Shown here piece after piece: positions 43,093-52,411 of a stretch of 64,000 bases of DNA. The notes beneath the pieces were generated by a model that was not told the origin of the DNA, searched no databases, and was given only the letters and a program-made list of their open reading frames with translations. The position numbers and the translations under genes are program-made. Within the stretch, counting starts at the first letter, position 1. Each line of letters starts with the position of its first letter. The stretch is from NCBI RefSeq assembly GCF_026250525.1, contig NZ_CP111043.1, positions 2,283,421 through 2,347,420 on the forward strand, in the 5' to 3' direction. This DNA is from Chondrinema litorale. Lineage in GTDB: Bacteria; Bacteroidota; Bacteroidia; Cytophagales; Flammeovirgaceae.

Positions 43093-43723
43093 TTTAAAAA
43101 CTAGTTGGAATCTTTATACCAATGAGTTGGTAAGTAAATCAGAAGTTCAGGAAGTACAGATCAAAAGTTTGCTAAAAAGCAGAGCTAATGATATCGTTTC
43201 CAAAATAAAGAAAAGCTTATACTTTGAAATATCTCTGGTAATTCTTTGCTCAGCTATATTCCTTACGATGTTATTTGAGTATTCTGATCCTGTTATGATG
43301 GTGATAAGTTACGTTATGCTTATTTTTTCTTTAGGATCTATGGTCTTTTTAACATATTACTACAGAAAAATTAATCTGTTTGATATGAATTTACCTAATC
43401 TTAGAGATTCGCTAAGTGGAGTAATTACCTCATTAAAAGGTTATATAAGGGTTTACAATATTATAAATGTATCACTTGCACCTCTTATGTTTACTTCAGG
43501 TTTGTACTATGGTTTTTTTATAGGTGCAGAAGCTGAAGAACAGAATACCGAAAATCAAGCATCAATGCTTACAGGAGAACAAATAGCAATAGTCGTTTTT
43601 ATATATATAATAGCATTTATTCTATTCTACTTTCTTTCTAAATTCTACATCCACAAGTTGTATGGTATTCATTTAAAATCTTTAAAAGGATGTCTTGCGG
43701 AGTTAGAAGGTTTTAAATCATAA
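43079..43723 (+). CDS. four-transmembrane protein, possible anti-sigma factor or regulator
   Basis: This 214-residue protein has a soluble N-terminus of about 45 residues (MRLDDLKTSWNLYTNE) and four transmembrane helices at roughly 47-67, 72-95, 122-146 and 167-190, with a charged loop. It has no zinc-finger anti-sigma motif. Its ORF overlaps the sigma factor gene by 14 bp, so translation is probably coupled. That gene order makes a membrane-bound anti-sigma role the first guess, but no known anti-sigma domain is recognised. It is followed 78 bp later by the DUF5687 permease, suggesting one transcription unit. Confidence 0.75.
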   Translation: MRLDDLKTSWNLYTNELVSKSEVQEVQIKSLLKSRANDIVSKIKKSLYFEISLVILCSAIFLTMLFEYSDPVMMVISYVMLIFSLGSMVFLTYYYRKINLFDMNLPNLRDSLSGVITSLKGYIRVYNIINVSLAPLMFTSGLYYGFFIGAEAEEQNTENQASMLTGEQIAIVVFIYIIAFILFYFLSKFYIHKLYGIHLKSLKGCLAELEGFKS

Positions 43724-43801
43724 TTGATTATAAATTTTATTTTTAGAAATTTAAGCTTTGATCTAAACACAAAGCATGGCTGTTAATGCAAATTTTTTAG
43801 A

Positions 43802-45277
43802 ATGATAAAACATTTAATACTCCATCAGTGGAAAGAGTCTTACAGGTCTCCAATGTTTCAGAGAAGCCTTGTAATAAATATAGTTTTCGGCTTATTTATG
43901 CTCTATATGCTGGCAAGCTTTGCTTTTCTAGGATTTTTTATTGACAAAATACTTTATAAAGCTTTTCCAGATCAAGACCCTCTTTTAATATTTAATGGTG
44001 CATTGATTTACTATTTCTTTGTTGAATTAATAATGAGGTTGCAATTACAGGAATTACCTGTAATGACAATCCAACCTTATTTGCATTTGCCAATTAATAG
44101 AAAAAAAATTATCCATTATTTACTATCAAAAAACTTAATTAGCTTTTTTAATTTCTTTCCACTTCTAGTTACTGTTCCATTTAGTGTTAAAGTAATTTTG
44201 CCAGATTATGGAGTTGTAGGAATGCTATTTTGGTTGCTAACCACAATTTTTATAAGTATTTCAATAAGTTATTTATGTGCTTATTATAAAAGATACATCA
44301 TTCAAAAACCGCTAGGGATATTAATCCTTTTTGGTTCTGTTTTACTTATTGGAGTTTTAGATTATTATAATCTATTAGAGTTAACGCAATTTTCTGAATG
44401 GGTTTTTCAATGGGCGATTGATGGACCTTTTGTAATGCTTGCAGCCTTATTATTTGCTTTATTTCTCTATTATATCAACTACAGGTTTATTTTGTCTAAT
44501 ACCTATATGGACGAAATAGTTGTGTCTAAAAAACAGAAACAAACTTTAACAAACATTACTTTTCTTGATCAATTCGGCGATATAGGTCAATTTATTCTTA
44601 TAGAGCTTAGATTAATACTAAGAAATAAGCGCTCTAAGTCTGTAGTAACAGTTTCTTCCTTTTTCTTATTTTATGGTCTTATATTTTACACACAAGAAAT
44701 ATATATGGAAGGTAACTACATGCTCATATTTGTAGGAATCTTTATTACAGGTATGTTTATGTTAAATTATGGGCAGTTTATACCGAGTTGGGAGGGTGGT
44801 TTTTTTGATGGTATTCTTACTCGTAATTCAGACACTTACAGATACTATCTTGCTAAATACTATTTATTAATGCCAACCTGTGTTATAGCATTTATCTTAA
44901 GTACACCATATGTATATTTTGGCTCTAAAGTACTGCTAATAAATTTCTGTATGCTGTTCTTTAACATTGGCATTAATAGTATTGTAATTCTATTTATGTC
45001 TACCTATAATGACCGAAGAATAGATTTATCTAAAAAAGCAACATTAAACTGGGAAGGAGTTGGAGCATCACAGTTTATTATGCTTATTCCAGCCTTAGTT
45101 TTACCTATGCTTTTATTTTTCCCTTTTGATTATTTTGACATTCCCAACATAGGTTATGCTTTTATCGGAGTACTGGGTTTAGTAAATTTTATATTCCACA
45201 AGTTTTGGATTAAGCAAATTGCCAAAAGATTTGATAAACAGAAATACAAAATAGCAGCAGGTTTTAGAAAAGAGTAA
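43802..45277 (+). CDS. DUF5687 family ABC transporter permease
   Basis: This 491-residue protein is an integral membrane protein with roughly 12 hydrophobic segments and a typical DUF5687 N-terminus (MIKHLILHQWKESYRSP). DUF5687 proteins are predicted permease subunits of ABC-2-type exporters in Bacteroidota. The cognate ATPase gene starts 25 bp downstream. The protein has no signal peptide; the N-terminal amphipathic helix enters the first membrane segment. The exported substrate is not evident. It sits in the sigma-factor-headed run together with the four-TM protein. Confidence 0.85.
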   Translation: MIKHLILHQWKESYRSPMFQRSLVINIVFGLFMLYMLASFAFLGFFIDKILYKAFPDQDPLLIFNGALIYYFFVELIMRLQLQELPVMTIQPYLHLPINRKKIIHYLLSKNLISFFNFFPLLVTVPFSVKVILPDYGVVGMLFWLLTTIFISISISYLCAYYKRYIIQKPLGILILFGSVLLIGVLDYYNLLELTQFSEWVFQWAIDGPFVMLAALLFALFLYYINYRFILSNTYMDEIVVSKKQKQTLTNITFLDQFGDIGQFILIELRLILRNKRSKSVVTVSSFFLFYGLIFYTQEIYMEGNYMLIFVGIFITGMFMLNYGQFIPSWEGGFFDGILTRNSDTYRYYLAKYYLLMPTCVIAFILSTPYVYFGSKVLLINFCMLFFNIGINSIVILFMSTYNDRRIDLSKKATLNWEGVGASQFIMLIPALVLPMLLFFPFDYFDIPNIGYAFIGVLGLVNFIFHKFWIKQIAKRFDKQKYKIAAGFRKE

Positions 45278-45302
45278 TTACAACTGAACAATAAAGAATT
45301 AT

Positions 45303-45998
45303 ATGATACAAATAGCTAATCTTTCAAAAAAATATAAAACTATTGAGGCTGTAAACATTCCTGAATTAATTATACCACAAGGAGAAAGTTTTGGCTTAGT
45401 AGGTAACAATGGAGCAGGAAAAACTACACTTTTCAGAATGGTTTTAGATTTAATAAGACCATCTAGTGGTGAAGTTTTAATGAAAGATAAAGTAGTTAAA
45501 GGGAATCATTTCTGGAAAGAGTTTACAGGATCGTATTTAGACGAGGGTTTTTTAATAGGCTTTCTTACTCCAGATGAATATTTTGATTTTGTAGGTAACC
45601 TAAACGGATTTAATAAAGCTGAAACCAAAGAGAGGCTTATTGGCTTCGAAGAAATTTTTAATGGGGAAATTCTTGGAAGTGATAAGTACATTAGAGATTT
45701 ATCTAAAGGGAATCAGAAAAAAGTAGGTATTGCTGCTGCAATGTTAAGTAATCCAGAAATATTGATATTAGACGAGCCTTTTGCAAACCTAGATCCTTCA
45801 ACTCAAATTAGGTTAAAAAATAAATTGAGAAATTTTCAAAAAGAAAATGGCTGTACTTTATTTATCTCTAGCCACGATTTAAATCATGTAACTGAAGTTT
45901 GCGAGAGAATTGTTGTATTAGAAAAAGGCCAGATAATAAAAGATATTAAAACAAGTGAATCAACTTTAAAAGACCTAGAGACTTATTTTGCTGCCTAA
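45303..45998 (+). CDS. ABC transporter ATP-binding protein
   Basis: This 231-residue protein is a complete ABC ATPase: Walker A GNNGAGKTT (about residues 36-44), signature LSKGNQKKVGIA (about 138), Walker B ILILDEPFANLDP (about 158) and the H-loop His in SSHDLNH. It is of the short ABC-2 exporter type that pairs with a separate permease, here the DUF5687 protein encoded directly upstream. It should energise export across the inner membrane. The next gene (DUF3267) follows 90 bp downstream on the same strand. Confidence 0.93.
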   Translation: MIQIANLSKKYKTIEAVNIPELIIPQGESFGLVGNNGAGKTTLFRMVLDLIRPSSGEVLMKDKVVKGNHFWKEFTGSYLDEGFLIGFLTPDEYFDFVGNLNGFNKAETKERLIGFEEIFNGEILGSDKYIRDLSKGNQKKVGIAAAMLSNPEILILDEPFANLDPSTQIRLKNKLRNFQKENGCTLFISSHDLNHVTEVCERIVVLEKGQIIKDIKTSESTLKDLETYFAA

Positions 45999-46088
45999 TT
46001 GACTGTGTTTTTTCTTAAAAAATATTAATACTGACATTTTATTTATCAATTCTTGGTAATTTTAAATTATATACCACGATTTGTAAAA

Positions 46089-46811
46089 ATGGAACTATTA
46101 GAATCTGATCAGTCAGATCAAATAATTAAAGAAGATATATCATTATCATTTGATGAAGTTGGAGGATTTTCACTCCCAATTGTCTTCTATATTTTATTTT
46201 TTTTTACTTTAATTTTTGCTTCAATTCATGGTTTTGGAGTGTTAGTTTCTGGTTGGAGTGTTAAGCTTTTGCTATTACTGATTATTCCCGTTTTTTTAAT
46301 TGGAGTGGTATTACATGAGTTTATTCATGGAATTTGTTTTTCATTGTTTTCCGGAAAGCCATTGAGTTTTATAAAATATGGTTTCGATAGAAAATCTCTC
46401 ACACCATATGCTCATTGTAAAGAGCCTATTAGATCTGGAGCTTATAAGATCGGAGCTCTTATGCCAGCAATAATTTTGGGCTTAATTCCTTATGTGATTT
46501 CTATTATAAATGGCAGTTTTTATTTATTCCTGTTTGGTACTTTTTTTACCACAGCTGCTTGTGGTGATTTCCTAGTACTTTGGTTAATCCGAAATTTAAA
46601 TAGAAATGCCATGGTTGAAGATCACCCATCTAGAGCTGGATGTTATGTATACATAACCGAAGAAATTCCTTTTGTGCCAGATAGGTCAATAAATCTTCAA
46701 AAAGCATTAAAACTCCAAAATATTTATAAAATTCCATTTCTTGTAATTATCCTATCGGCAGGTGTTGTATTTGGCTATAGGTTAGTATCATCTGTAATGG
46801 AAATACTTTAA
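46089..46811 (+). CDS. DUF3267 membrane metallopeptidase-like protein
   Basis: The ATG at 46089 (MELLESDQSDQ) gives 240 residues; the open frame runs back to a TTG at 46053. It is a polytopic membrane protein with about five or six hydrophobic helices. The sequence HEFIHGICFSLFSG contains an HExxH-like zinc motif (HEFIH) inside a membrane segment, as in DUF3267 and other site-2-protease-like or Abi-like families. A second candidate ligand region is FLVLWLIRNL. The function may be intramembrane proteolysis or peptide processing. Its position after the DUF5687/ABC exporter genes suggests a shared job, such as processing or immunity for an exported compound, which is inference. Confidence 0.75.
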   Translation: MELLESDQSDQIIKEDISLSFDEVGGFSLPIVFYILFFFTLIFASIHGFGVLVSGWSVKLLLLLIIPVFLIGVVLHEFIHGICFSLFSGKPLSFIKYGFDRKSLTPYAHCKEPIRSGAYKIGALMPAIILGLIPYVISIINGSFYLFLFGTFFTTAACGDFLVLWLIRNLNRNAMVEDHPSRAGCYVYITEEIPFVPDRSINLQKALKLQNIYKIPFLVIILSAGVVFGYRLVSSVMEIL

Positions 46812-46957
46812 GGTGTTATCAGTTCATGCAGATTTATTTATGTCTGTGTATATCTAATCTGAAATCAATTTATTAATAATTCTTACTGCACAAGTGAGAA
46901 TCGAAAACCTTTTTACATTCTTTTGATTAGATTTATTAAACATAGAAGATAAATAAA

Positions 46958-48280
46958 ATGAATCATATCCGGAAATTATTAAATATTCTGGTGATCTTAA
47001 TATTTCTTTCAGCTTGTAATGAAAATGATAGTGTAAGAAGTATAGAAGTATACACAGGAGATGTAGAAAACGTTGATAACTCTTTTCAAATTAAGGGTTA
47101 CTACATCGATGTGTTATTAGAACTGGAATATAATGGAAATGTAAATGCAAGTAGCTTAGGCATTTCAGAGCATGGCCATTGTTGGTCTTTAGACTCACTT
47201 CCAGAAGTAGTAGATAATTGTACAAGATTAGGAAGTTTAGCCGTACAAGACACCTTCTATAGCAGTCTACAAGACATAGAAGATGGAAAAACTTATTTCT
47301 CAAGGGCTTATGTTATTACAGATAACACCATATACTATGGTAATACAGTTACTTTTACTTCAGAACTAGATGATGTTGTAACCGATCCAGACCCGGAACC
47401 TGACCCAGACCCTGAGCCCGTGAGTTGGTGGGATGAAATGAAAACCTATCCAGGTAGCGCAAATAATAATTATACTGGGTTTGTACTAAGTAATTATTTG
47501 TATGCAGGATTTAGTTCTATGCAAGATGGTGATCAAAATCTTAAATTCTGGAAAATAAATGTAGATAATAATAGGTGGGAACAAATAGATGAGTTTGAAG
47601 GTGCCCCAGTTACCAATGCGGTTTCTGTTACCTTAAATAATAGAGCTTACCTAATTGGAGGGGCATATCTATATAATAGTTCGAGAGCATCAGATCAATT
47701 TTATAGGTACAATCCTGATGTTGATGACTGGGATGAATTAGAAGACTTTAAAGGGAAAGCTAGGTTGAATGCCATGGGAATAGCTTTTCAGAATAAAATA
47801 TACTATGGTTTAGGTGACAATAGGTCTGATATTTACGAATATGATTTAGAAAAAGAAAAATGGAGTGAAGTAAAAACAGATTTACCTCATGATTTAAGAA
47901 AGCGTGAAAATGCTATTACATTCATAGCTAACAATAATATTTACATTGGTTTTGGTAAATCTGATGATTATAAAAAAGACCTTTGGCGATACAACCCGGA
48001 TTCTGATGAATGGATGCAGATGTCTACTTTTCCGGGAAATGGAAGAATAGTTTCCTGTTTGTTTAATATTGGAAGTACAACTTATTTTGTAGGAGGAGAT
48101 AACGGCAGTGGTATAGCAGAAAACTGGAAATACTTAGTAAAAGAAGACCGTTGGCAAAAACTTGACGATAATTTTGAATACCTAGACGAAATAGCATTTG
48201 GTATGGCATTAAATGGTAAAGGTTATGCGCTACTTTCTTCTGGTCAGGCATTTTGGCAATTTACACCTCCAACAGACTAA
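46958..48280 (+). CDS. Kelch-repeat lipoprotein
   Basis: This 440-residue protein has a lipoprotein signal peptide (hydrophobic residues 9-18, lipobox LSAC with Cys at about 20). A beta-sandwich N-terminal domain (about 30-140) is joined by an acidic Pro-rich linker (DPDPEPDPDPEP) to a Kelch/beta-propeller domain of about five repeats (about 155-435; AYLIGGAYLY, KIYYGLGDNRSD, YFVGGDNGSG). It should be anchored in the outer membrane, facing out or into the periplasm. The next gene starts 11 bp after the stop and encodes a beta-barrel protein, so the two probably work together. Confidence 0.85.
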   Translation: MNHIRKLLNILVILIFLSACNENDSVRSIEVYTGDVENVDNSFQIKGYYIDVLLELEYNGNVNASSLGISEHGHCWSLDSLPEVVDNCTRLGSLAVQDTFYSSLQDIEDGKTYFSRAYVITDNTIYYGNTVTFTSELDDVVTDPDPEPDPDPEPVSWWDEMKTYPGSANNNYTGFVLSNYLYAGFSSMQDGDQNLKFWKINVDNNRWEQIDEFEGAPVTNAVSVTLNNRAYLIGGAYLYNSSRASDQFYRYNPDVDDWDELEDFKGKARLNAMGIAFQNKIYYGLGDNRSDIYEYDLEKEKWSEVKTDLPHDLRKRENAITFIANNNIYIGFGKSDDYKKDLWRYNPDSDEWMQMSTFPGNGRIVSCLFNIGSTTYFVGGDNGSGIAENWKYLVKEDRWQKLDDNFEYLDEIAFGMALNGKGYALLSSGQAFWQFTPPTD

Positions 48281-48291
48281 ACAACATCAAA

Positions 48292-49485
48292 TTGAAAATA
48301 CATTACTTACTTACACTTTTTATTAGCTTACTTACTATACCTAGTGCATTTACACAAAGTCTCACGTCTAAAGAAAAGGAATCTTTAAGATACGAAGCAG
48401 GAGCCTTTGTGAAAGAGCTTGAATTGCTATTAAATAACATTAGTAATGATGAAAGTAGTAGGTTAGAGCGTAATACTGTGATCGAAAATAGCTTTAGCTC
48501 AATTGGTAATCAGATATTTTTTAATGAAAAAGTAATTATTGAAGATGATATTACTCCAAGTCATTACAATTTCGAAAATGTAGTTGACCTAACAGTTGAA
48601 AAATACCTTAGAAACTTCGACTTGTTCTATAAAAAGCAAGAATACAAATCAATAAAATTTTCAGATTTTTATGTCTCTGATGTAAAAGAAGGGAGCTACA
48701 TTTATTTAGAGGTTTATTTTAAAAGTTTGTTTAGAGGAAGTCATGTTAATTATGATTTAGCTTATAAATCAACAAGTAGAGTAGCTACTATTATAGCTAC
48801 ACAGTCTGGTAAAAAGTGGGATTTAAAAATTGCCAGTATAGTTTTTTATGATCCTGATAAACATAGAGTATTATTTGATCTAGAAAAAGATCCTCTAGAA
48901 ATTAATGCAATTGAATTAGATATAGAAACACCTTCTAAAGCTATTAGTGAAGAAGATATAGAGAGAAAGACGCAAGAAGAAACTGTGAAAAATGAAGTGT
49001 CTAGTACTAATGGAATGTCTTTCTTTGCAGGTATTTGTTTAGCTTATGAGTCTAATATAAATAAACCTGGACTAGGCTTATCACTACAAGCAAAACCAGA
49101 TAATAAGAATTATGCTTTTTATCTGGAATGGAGGTATTTATTTAGTGAAAGCACCCAAGATACAATTAACCTACAAGAATATATTGTTAACCGGTTTGAT
49201 ATAAGTATTGGGGCTACTTATGAGTTTAAAACAAGTATAAATACATTTAAGCCTTTTGTTGTTGGAGGTATAAATTATACTCAATCTATACTAAGGGCCA
49301 CCGAGTCCAACTTTGAAGAAGCTCCAAAAGCTAGTGCAAGTGGAATTGAACTCGGTGGCGGAATATCTTATAAAAAATCTCCAAACCATCCATTAAATTT
49401 CAATAGCCGAATCAGCTATATAACTGGTAAAGCATCGAGGTTTTTGATACAGTTTGGGGTAAATTATAAAATCAACCAGAAATAA
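48292..49485 (+). CDS. putative outer-membrane beta-barrel protein
   Basis: The preferred start is a TTG at 48292, which gives 397 residues with a tight signal peptide (MKIHYLLTLFISLL, cleavage after AFTQ). The frame opens further upstream at 48253, but that would overlap the Kelch gene. The N-terminal half (about 20-240) is alpha/beta and charged. The C-terminal half (about 250-397) is a pattern of short alternating strands with aromatic ends (FFAGICLAYESN, ISIGATYEFKTS, FLIQFGVNYKINQK), ending in a barrel-like last strand. The family is not recognised. It is probably cotranscribed with the Kelch lipoprotein. Its 3' end overlaps the convergent gmk gene by 14 bp. Confidence 0.7.
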   Translation: MKIHYLLTLFISLLTIPSAFTQSLTSKEKESLRYEAGAFVKELELLLNNISNDESSRLERNTVIENSFSSIGNQIFFNEKVIIEDDITPSHYNFENVVDLTVEKYLRNFDLFYKKQEYKSIKFSDFYVSDVKEGSYIYLEVYFKSLFRGSHVNYDLAYKSTSRVATIIATQSGKKWDLKIASIVFYDPDKHRVLFDLEKDPLEINAIELDIETPSKAISEEDIERKTQEETVKNEVSSTNGMSFFAGICLAYESNINKPGLGLSLQAKPDNKNYAFYLEWRYLFSESTQDTINLQEYIVNRFDISIGATYEFKTSINTFKPFVVGGINYTQSILRATESNFEEAPKASASGIELGGGISYKKSPNHPLNFNSRISYITGKASRFLIQFGVNYKINQK

Positions 49486-50041
49486 ATTTATCAACAAGAG
49501 CTTCTGCATCTTTAAAAGCCGTTTCAATATTATCATTGACAAGAGCTACATCAAATTGTTTTTCAAACTGTAGTTCTTCAGAAGCTTTAGCAATCCTTTC
49601 TAAAAGTTTGTCTTCAGATTCAGTATTTCTGTTTCTGAGTCTTGTTTCAAGCGTTTGAATATCTGGCGGTTTTACAAAAACAGCCAATGCCTGATCACCA
49701 TATTGCTTTTTAAGATTAAGTCCTCCCTTTACATCAACATCTACTATTATATGCTTTCCTTCATTCCAAATCCTGTTTACTTCTTCTTTTAAAGTTCCGT
49801 AAAACAAACCTTCATACACCTGCTCATATTCAGCAAAGGCATTTTGTTTTATTTTTTCTATAAAGGTTTCTTTAGAAAGAAAGTAATAATCTTTTCCATC
49901 TACTTCATTAGGCCTTTTGCTTCGAGTAGTGGCAGAAATAGAAAAGGTAAGGCACTTGTTTTTTGCTAACAAGTGCCTTACAATAGTAGTCTTGCCGGCT
50001 CCGGAGGGTGCCGAGAAAATAACGATTTTACCTTGAGACAT
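49472..50041 (-). CDS. gmk: guanylate kinase
   Basis: This 189-residue cytoplasmic enzyme converts GMP and ATP to GDP and ADP. The P-loop is at about residues 10-19 (SAPSGAGKTT), followed by the GMP-binding region SATTRSKRPNEVDGKDYYF, and the lid and core segments GLFYGTLKEEV and VDVDVKGGLNLKKQ. Length is normal. It is the third gene of an operon with the sigma and anti-sigma genes (6-bp gap upstream). Its 3' end overlaps the convergent barrel gene. Confidence 0.96.
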   Translation of the reverse strand: MSQGKIVIFSAPSGAGKTTIVRHLLAKNKCLTFSISATTRSKRPNEVDGKDYYFLSKETFIEKIKQNAFAEYEQVYEGLFYGTLKEEVNRIWNEGKHIIVDVDVKGGLNLKKQYGDQALAVFVKPPDIQTLETRLRNRNTESEDKLLERIAKASEELQFEKQFDVALVNDNIETAFKDAEALVDKFISG

Positions 50042-50047
50042 GTAGTT

Positions 50048-50326
50048 TTAAGCCATATATTGGATTTTAGATAAAATTTCTTTTGCCAGTCCATCCGGCA
50101 CAGGTGTTTTTTCCTGCTCAATTTTTTTCTTTAAAAACTCAACAGTCGATGATTCCAGATTGTAATAAGAAATACAATGCCCGCACTTCATAAAATAATT
50201 ATAGAAGCGATTTTTGTGCTCTTCTGAAGCTTCTCCGTCAAGAATGAGCTGTACAATCTCAACGAATTCATCGCAGAAGCGCGAATTCCTACTAGTTTCG
50301 GTTTGTGTAGAGTTATTGTTTCCCAT
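50048..50326 (-). CDS. putative zinc-finger anti-sigma factor
   Basis: This 92-residue cytoplasmic protein has the layout of a short zf-HC2-like (ZAS) anti-sigma factor: N-terminal CDEFVEIVQLILDGEAS and the pair CGHC in FMKCGHCISYYN near residue 48. In the usual HxxxCxxC motif a His lies four residues before the first Cys; here that position is Tyr (YFMKCGHC), while a His occurs earlier (EEHKNR) and between the two Cys. Metal binding may be non-standard. It lies 24 bp after the sigma gene and 6 bp before gmk, so sigma control is its likely role. Confidence 0.75.
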   Translation of the reverse strand: MGNNNSTQTETSRNSRFCDEFVEIVQLILDGEASEEHKNRFYNYFMKCGHCISYYNLESSTVEFLKKKIEQEKTPVPDGLAKEILSKIQYMA

Positions 50327-50350
50327 ATGCCATTGTTTTAGTGTAAATTG

Positions 50351-50968
50351 TTATTTATAACCCATAGTTTGTGCGTATTTTCTTAGTTTTTCTTTAAGCA
50401 AGTTTCTAGCTCTGTGTAATCTTGATCTTACCGTTCCTATTGGAATATCAAGGATTTTAGCCATTTCTTCATAGGTAAAACCTTCAAGATCACATAAAAT
50501 TATCACGATTCTAAAATCTACTCCCAATGAATTTAATGCATTGGTAACCTCATCACCAATTCTGTTCTGTAAAGTTTCAGAACGTAAATCGATAGTTAGG
50601 TTTTGATCAGTATTTTCAGAGTTGTAATAAGTTTCAACTTCTTGGTAGTCTACCTTAGCTGGTTGCTTGCTTTTTTTACGATAGTCGTTGATAAAGCTGT
50701 TCTTCAAAATCCTAAACAGCCATGCTTTTGCATTTGTTCCTTTTTCGAAAGAAGTTATGAATCTAAAAGCTTTTAAGTAAGTATCTTGCACCAAATCTTT
50801 AGCTTCTTCTTCGTCAAAAGTGAGTTTATAAGCAAAATTATACATAGAGTCTATGTGTGGCATAAACTCGTTTTCAAATATGGCAACCTTCTCTTTTTCA
50901 GAGTAATTTTTTTTGTTATCTGACATAGGATCGTTAGCTGTCTGAGTATTGATCTGTTGAGTATTCAA
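50351..50968 (-). CDS. ECF-type RNA polymerase sigma factor
   Basis: This 205-residue sigma-70 factor of the ECF class has region 2 at about residues 35-110 (YKLTFDEEEAKDLVQDTYLKAF, FLITSFEKGTNAKAWLFRI-like core) and region 4 at about 145-200 (FTYEEMAKILDIPIGTVRSRLHRAR helix-turn-helix, in pieces). Its first 14 residues, before Met15, are Asn/Thr/Gln-rich, and the ATG at Met15 (50926) is an alternative start. It heads an operon with the anti-sigma protein and gmk. Confidence 0.92.
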   Translation of the reverse strand: MNTQQINTQTANDPMSDNKKNYSEKEKVAIFENEFMPHIDSMYNFAYKLTFDEEEAKDLVQDTYLKAFRFITSFEKGTNAKAWLFRILKNSFINDYRKKSKQPAKVDYQEVETYYNSENTDQNLTIDLRSETLQNRIGDEVTNALNSLGVDFRIVIILCDLEGFTYEEMAKILDIPIGTVRSRLHRARNLLKEKLRKYAQTMGYK

Positions 50969-51180
50969 AGTTGATAATTTTTAGTATATAAATAAAACTA
51001 AATTGGTATATGGGTTAACATTGGGAAACAATGCTTTATATTATAGTAGATTATTTCTCCTTTTTCCCCTAAATAATTTACGCCTTTTCAGTGTGAAAAA
51101 CTGTTAAAAAAAGTTATAATCGAATTATATTTTGTAATGCTGCTATTAGTAAAATTTATTCACTGCAAAATTAGCGAATT

Positions 51181-52122
51181 ATGAATCAGCTCTCATTTAG
51201 TAAAAAAAGTGTGATTATCCGCGAAAAATGGAGGATTAACAGAGAGCAACTAGAAAAAAATAAGCTGAAGTATAAGCTCAAATGGACAGATAATAAATAC
51301 CTGTCTTATATTGACGTGGCAATTGAATGCTTTGGCTTATGGCTAAAATTAACTGGGCAATACAAGAAGGGAATTGAAAATGCGGAGCAGATTAATGTTA
51401 AAGAATTAGAGTTAAAATTTAAAAACTTGCCTGATGCTTTCCATAATTATAAAATTCTTCACCTTACAGATTTACATATAGATACCATTCCCGGATTTGA
51501 AGAAATAATTATAAAAAAAATAAAAAAACTTAATTATGATGTATGCTTTTGGACAGGTGACTATAGAAAATATACCAGTGGAGATTACAAACAAGTAAAA
51601 GAGCCACTACATAAAATAATAAAAAATACTCATGCTTCAGATGGAATTTTTGGTTTACTAGGCAATCATGATACTTGGCAAATGGTTAGCGATCTAGAAG
51701 ATATGGGTATCGAAATGTTAATTAATGAATCTATAATACTTGAAAGAGAAAAACAAAATATTTTGATTACTGGCACAGATGATCCACATTATTTCCCGTC
51801 TAAATATCACGAACAAGCACTCAAAACCGAAAAATCTCTTTTTAAGATAGCACTTATACACTCACCTGAAATGTATGAAGAAGCGGCAGCCAATGCTTAT
51901 AATCTTTATTTATGTGGACATACCCATGCTGGTCAAGTTTGCTTACCGAATGGATTCGCTCCTCTAAAAAATCTTAAAAAAGGAAAAAGGTTTTTACATG
52001 GACTTTGGAAATATAAATCGATGCTTGGCTATACAAGTCCTGGTTGTGGTGTGTCTGGTTTGCCTGTTAGGTTTAATACTCAAGGAGAAGTTACCCTTAT
52101 AACTTTAAAAAAAGAAGCTTAG
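51181..52122 (+). CDS. calcineurin-like metallophosphoesterase
   Basis: This 313-residue protein has the metallophosphoesterase motifs in order: HLTDLHID (near residue 97), WTGDYRKY (GD motif, near 120), LGNHDTW (GNH motif, near 160), IHSPEMY, and CGHTHAGQ (near 250). The N-terminal 85 residues are basic and helical (QLEKNKLKYKLKW) with no signal peptide or membrane segment. YkuE/YaeI-type relatives act on phospholipid or nucleotide phosphoesters. Substrate unknown. The gene stands alone, divergent from the sigma operon. Confidence 0.88.
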   Translation: MNQLSFSKKSVIIREKWRINREQLEKNKLKYKLKWTDNKYLSYIDVAIECFGLWLKLTGQYKKGIENAEQINVKELELKFKNLPDAFHNYKILHLTDLHIDTIPGFEEIIIKKIKKLNYDVCFWTGDYRKYTSGDYKQVKEPLHKIIKNTHASDGIFGLLGNHDTWQMVSDLEDMGIEMLINESIILEREKQNILITGTDDPHYFPSKYHEQALKTEKSLFKIALIHSPEMYEEAAANAYNLYLCGHTHAGQVCLPNGFAPLKNLKKGKRFLHGLWKYKSMLGYTSPGCGVSGLPVRFNTQGEVTLITLKKEA

Positions 52123-52411
52123 AAATCGTATTTATTTTTTAGCCTTTTTTGAAAATGATCCTTTAAAACACTTTTAATTTTAGTTTCAGTTAAAAATAGC
52201 TGCAATTTTTAATTGTTAAAATGAATAATCCATTAAAAAGTAAGCAATTGTTTCGTTCCGAAGCATCATAGGAATAGTCAATAAAAGTTTTTTTTTCTGA
52301 CATTCAAAACCATAGTTTATCCAATCTCCCAAAAATTCACTCTATATTTAAAGTTCTTCAGGAAATTAAAATAGGCAATCCTGAATATTAAATGTATAAA
52401 CAAGAAGAACA

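Noticed and set aside
46089..46811. DUF3267 gene with its HEFIH motif as part of an anti-phage or CAAX-type immunity system
   Set aside because: No toxin, bacteriocin precursor or defence gene lies nearby; only the exporter context hints at processing, so I kept the neutral description.
52123..52411. Leucine leader peptide or T-box/riboswitch before leuC
   Set aside because: No run of Leu codons in a short ORF and no terminator/antiterminator pair could be found in the 289 bp.
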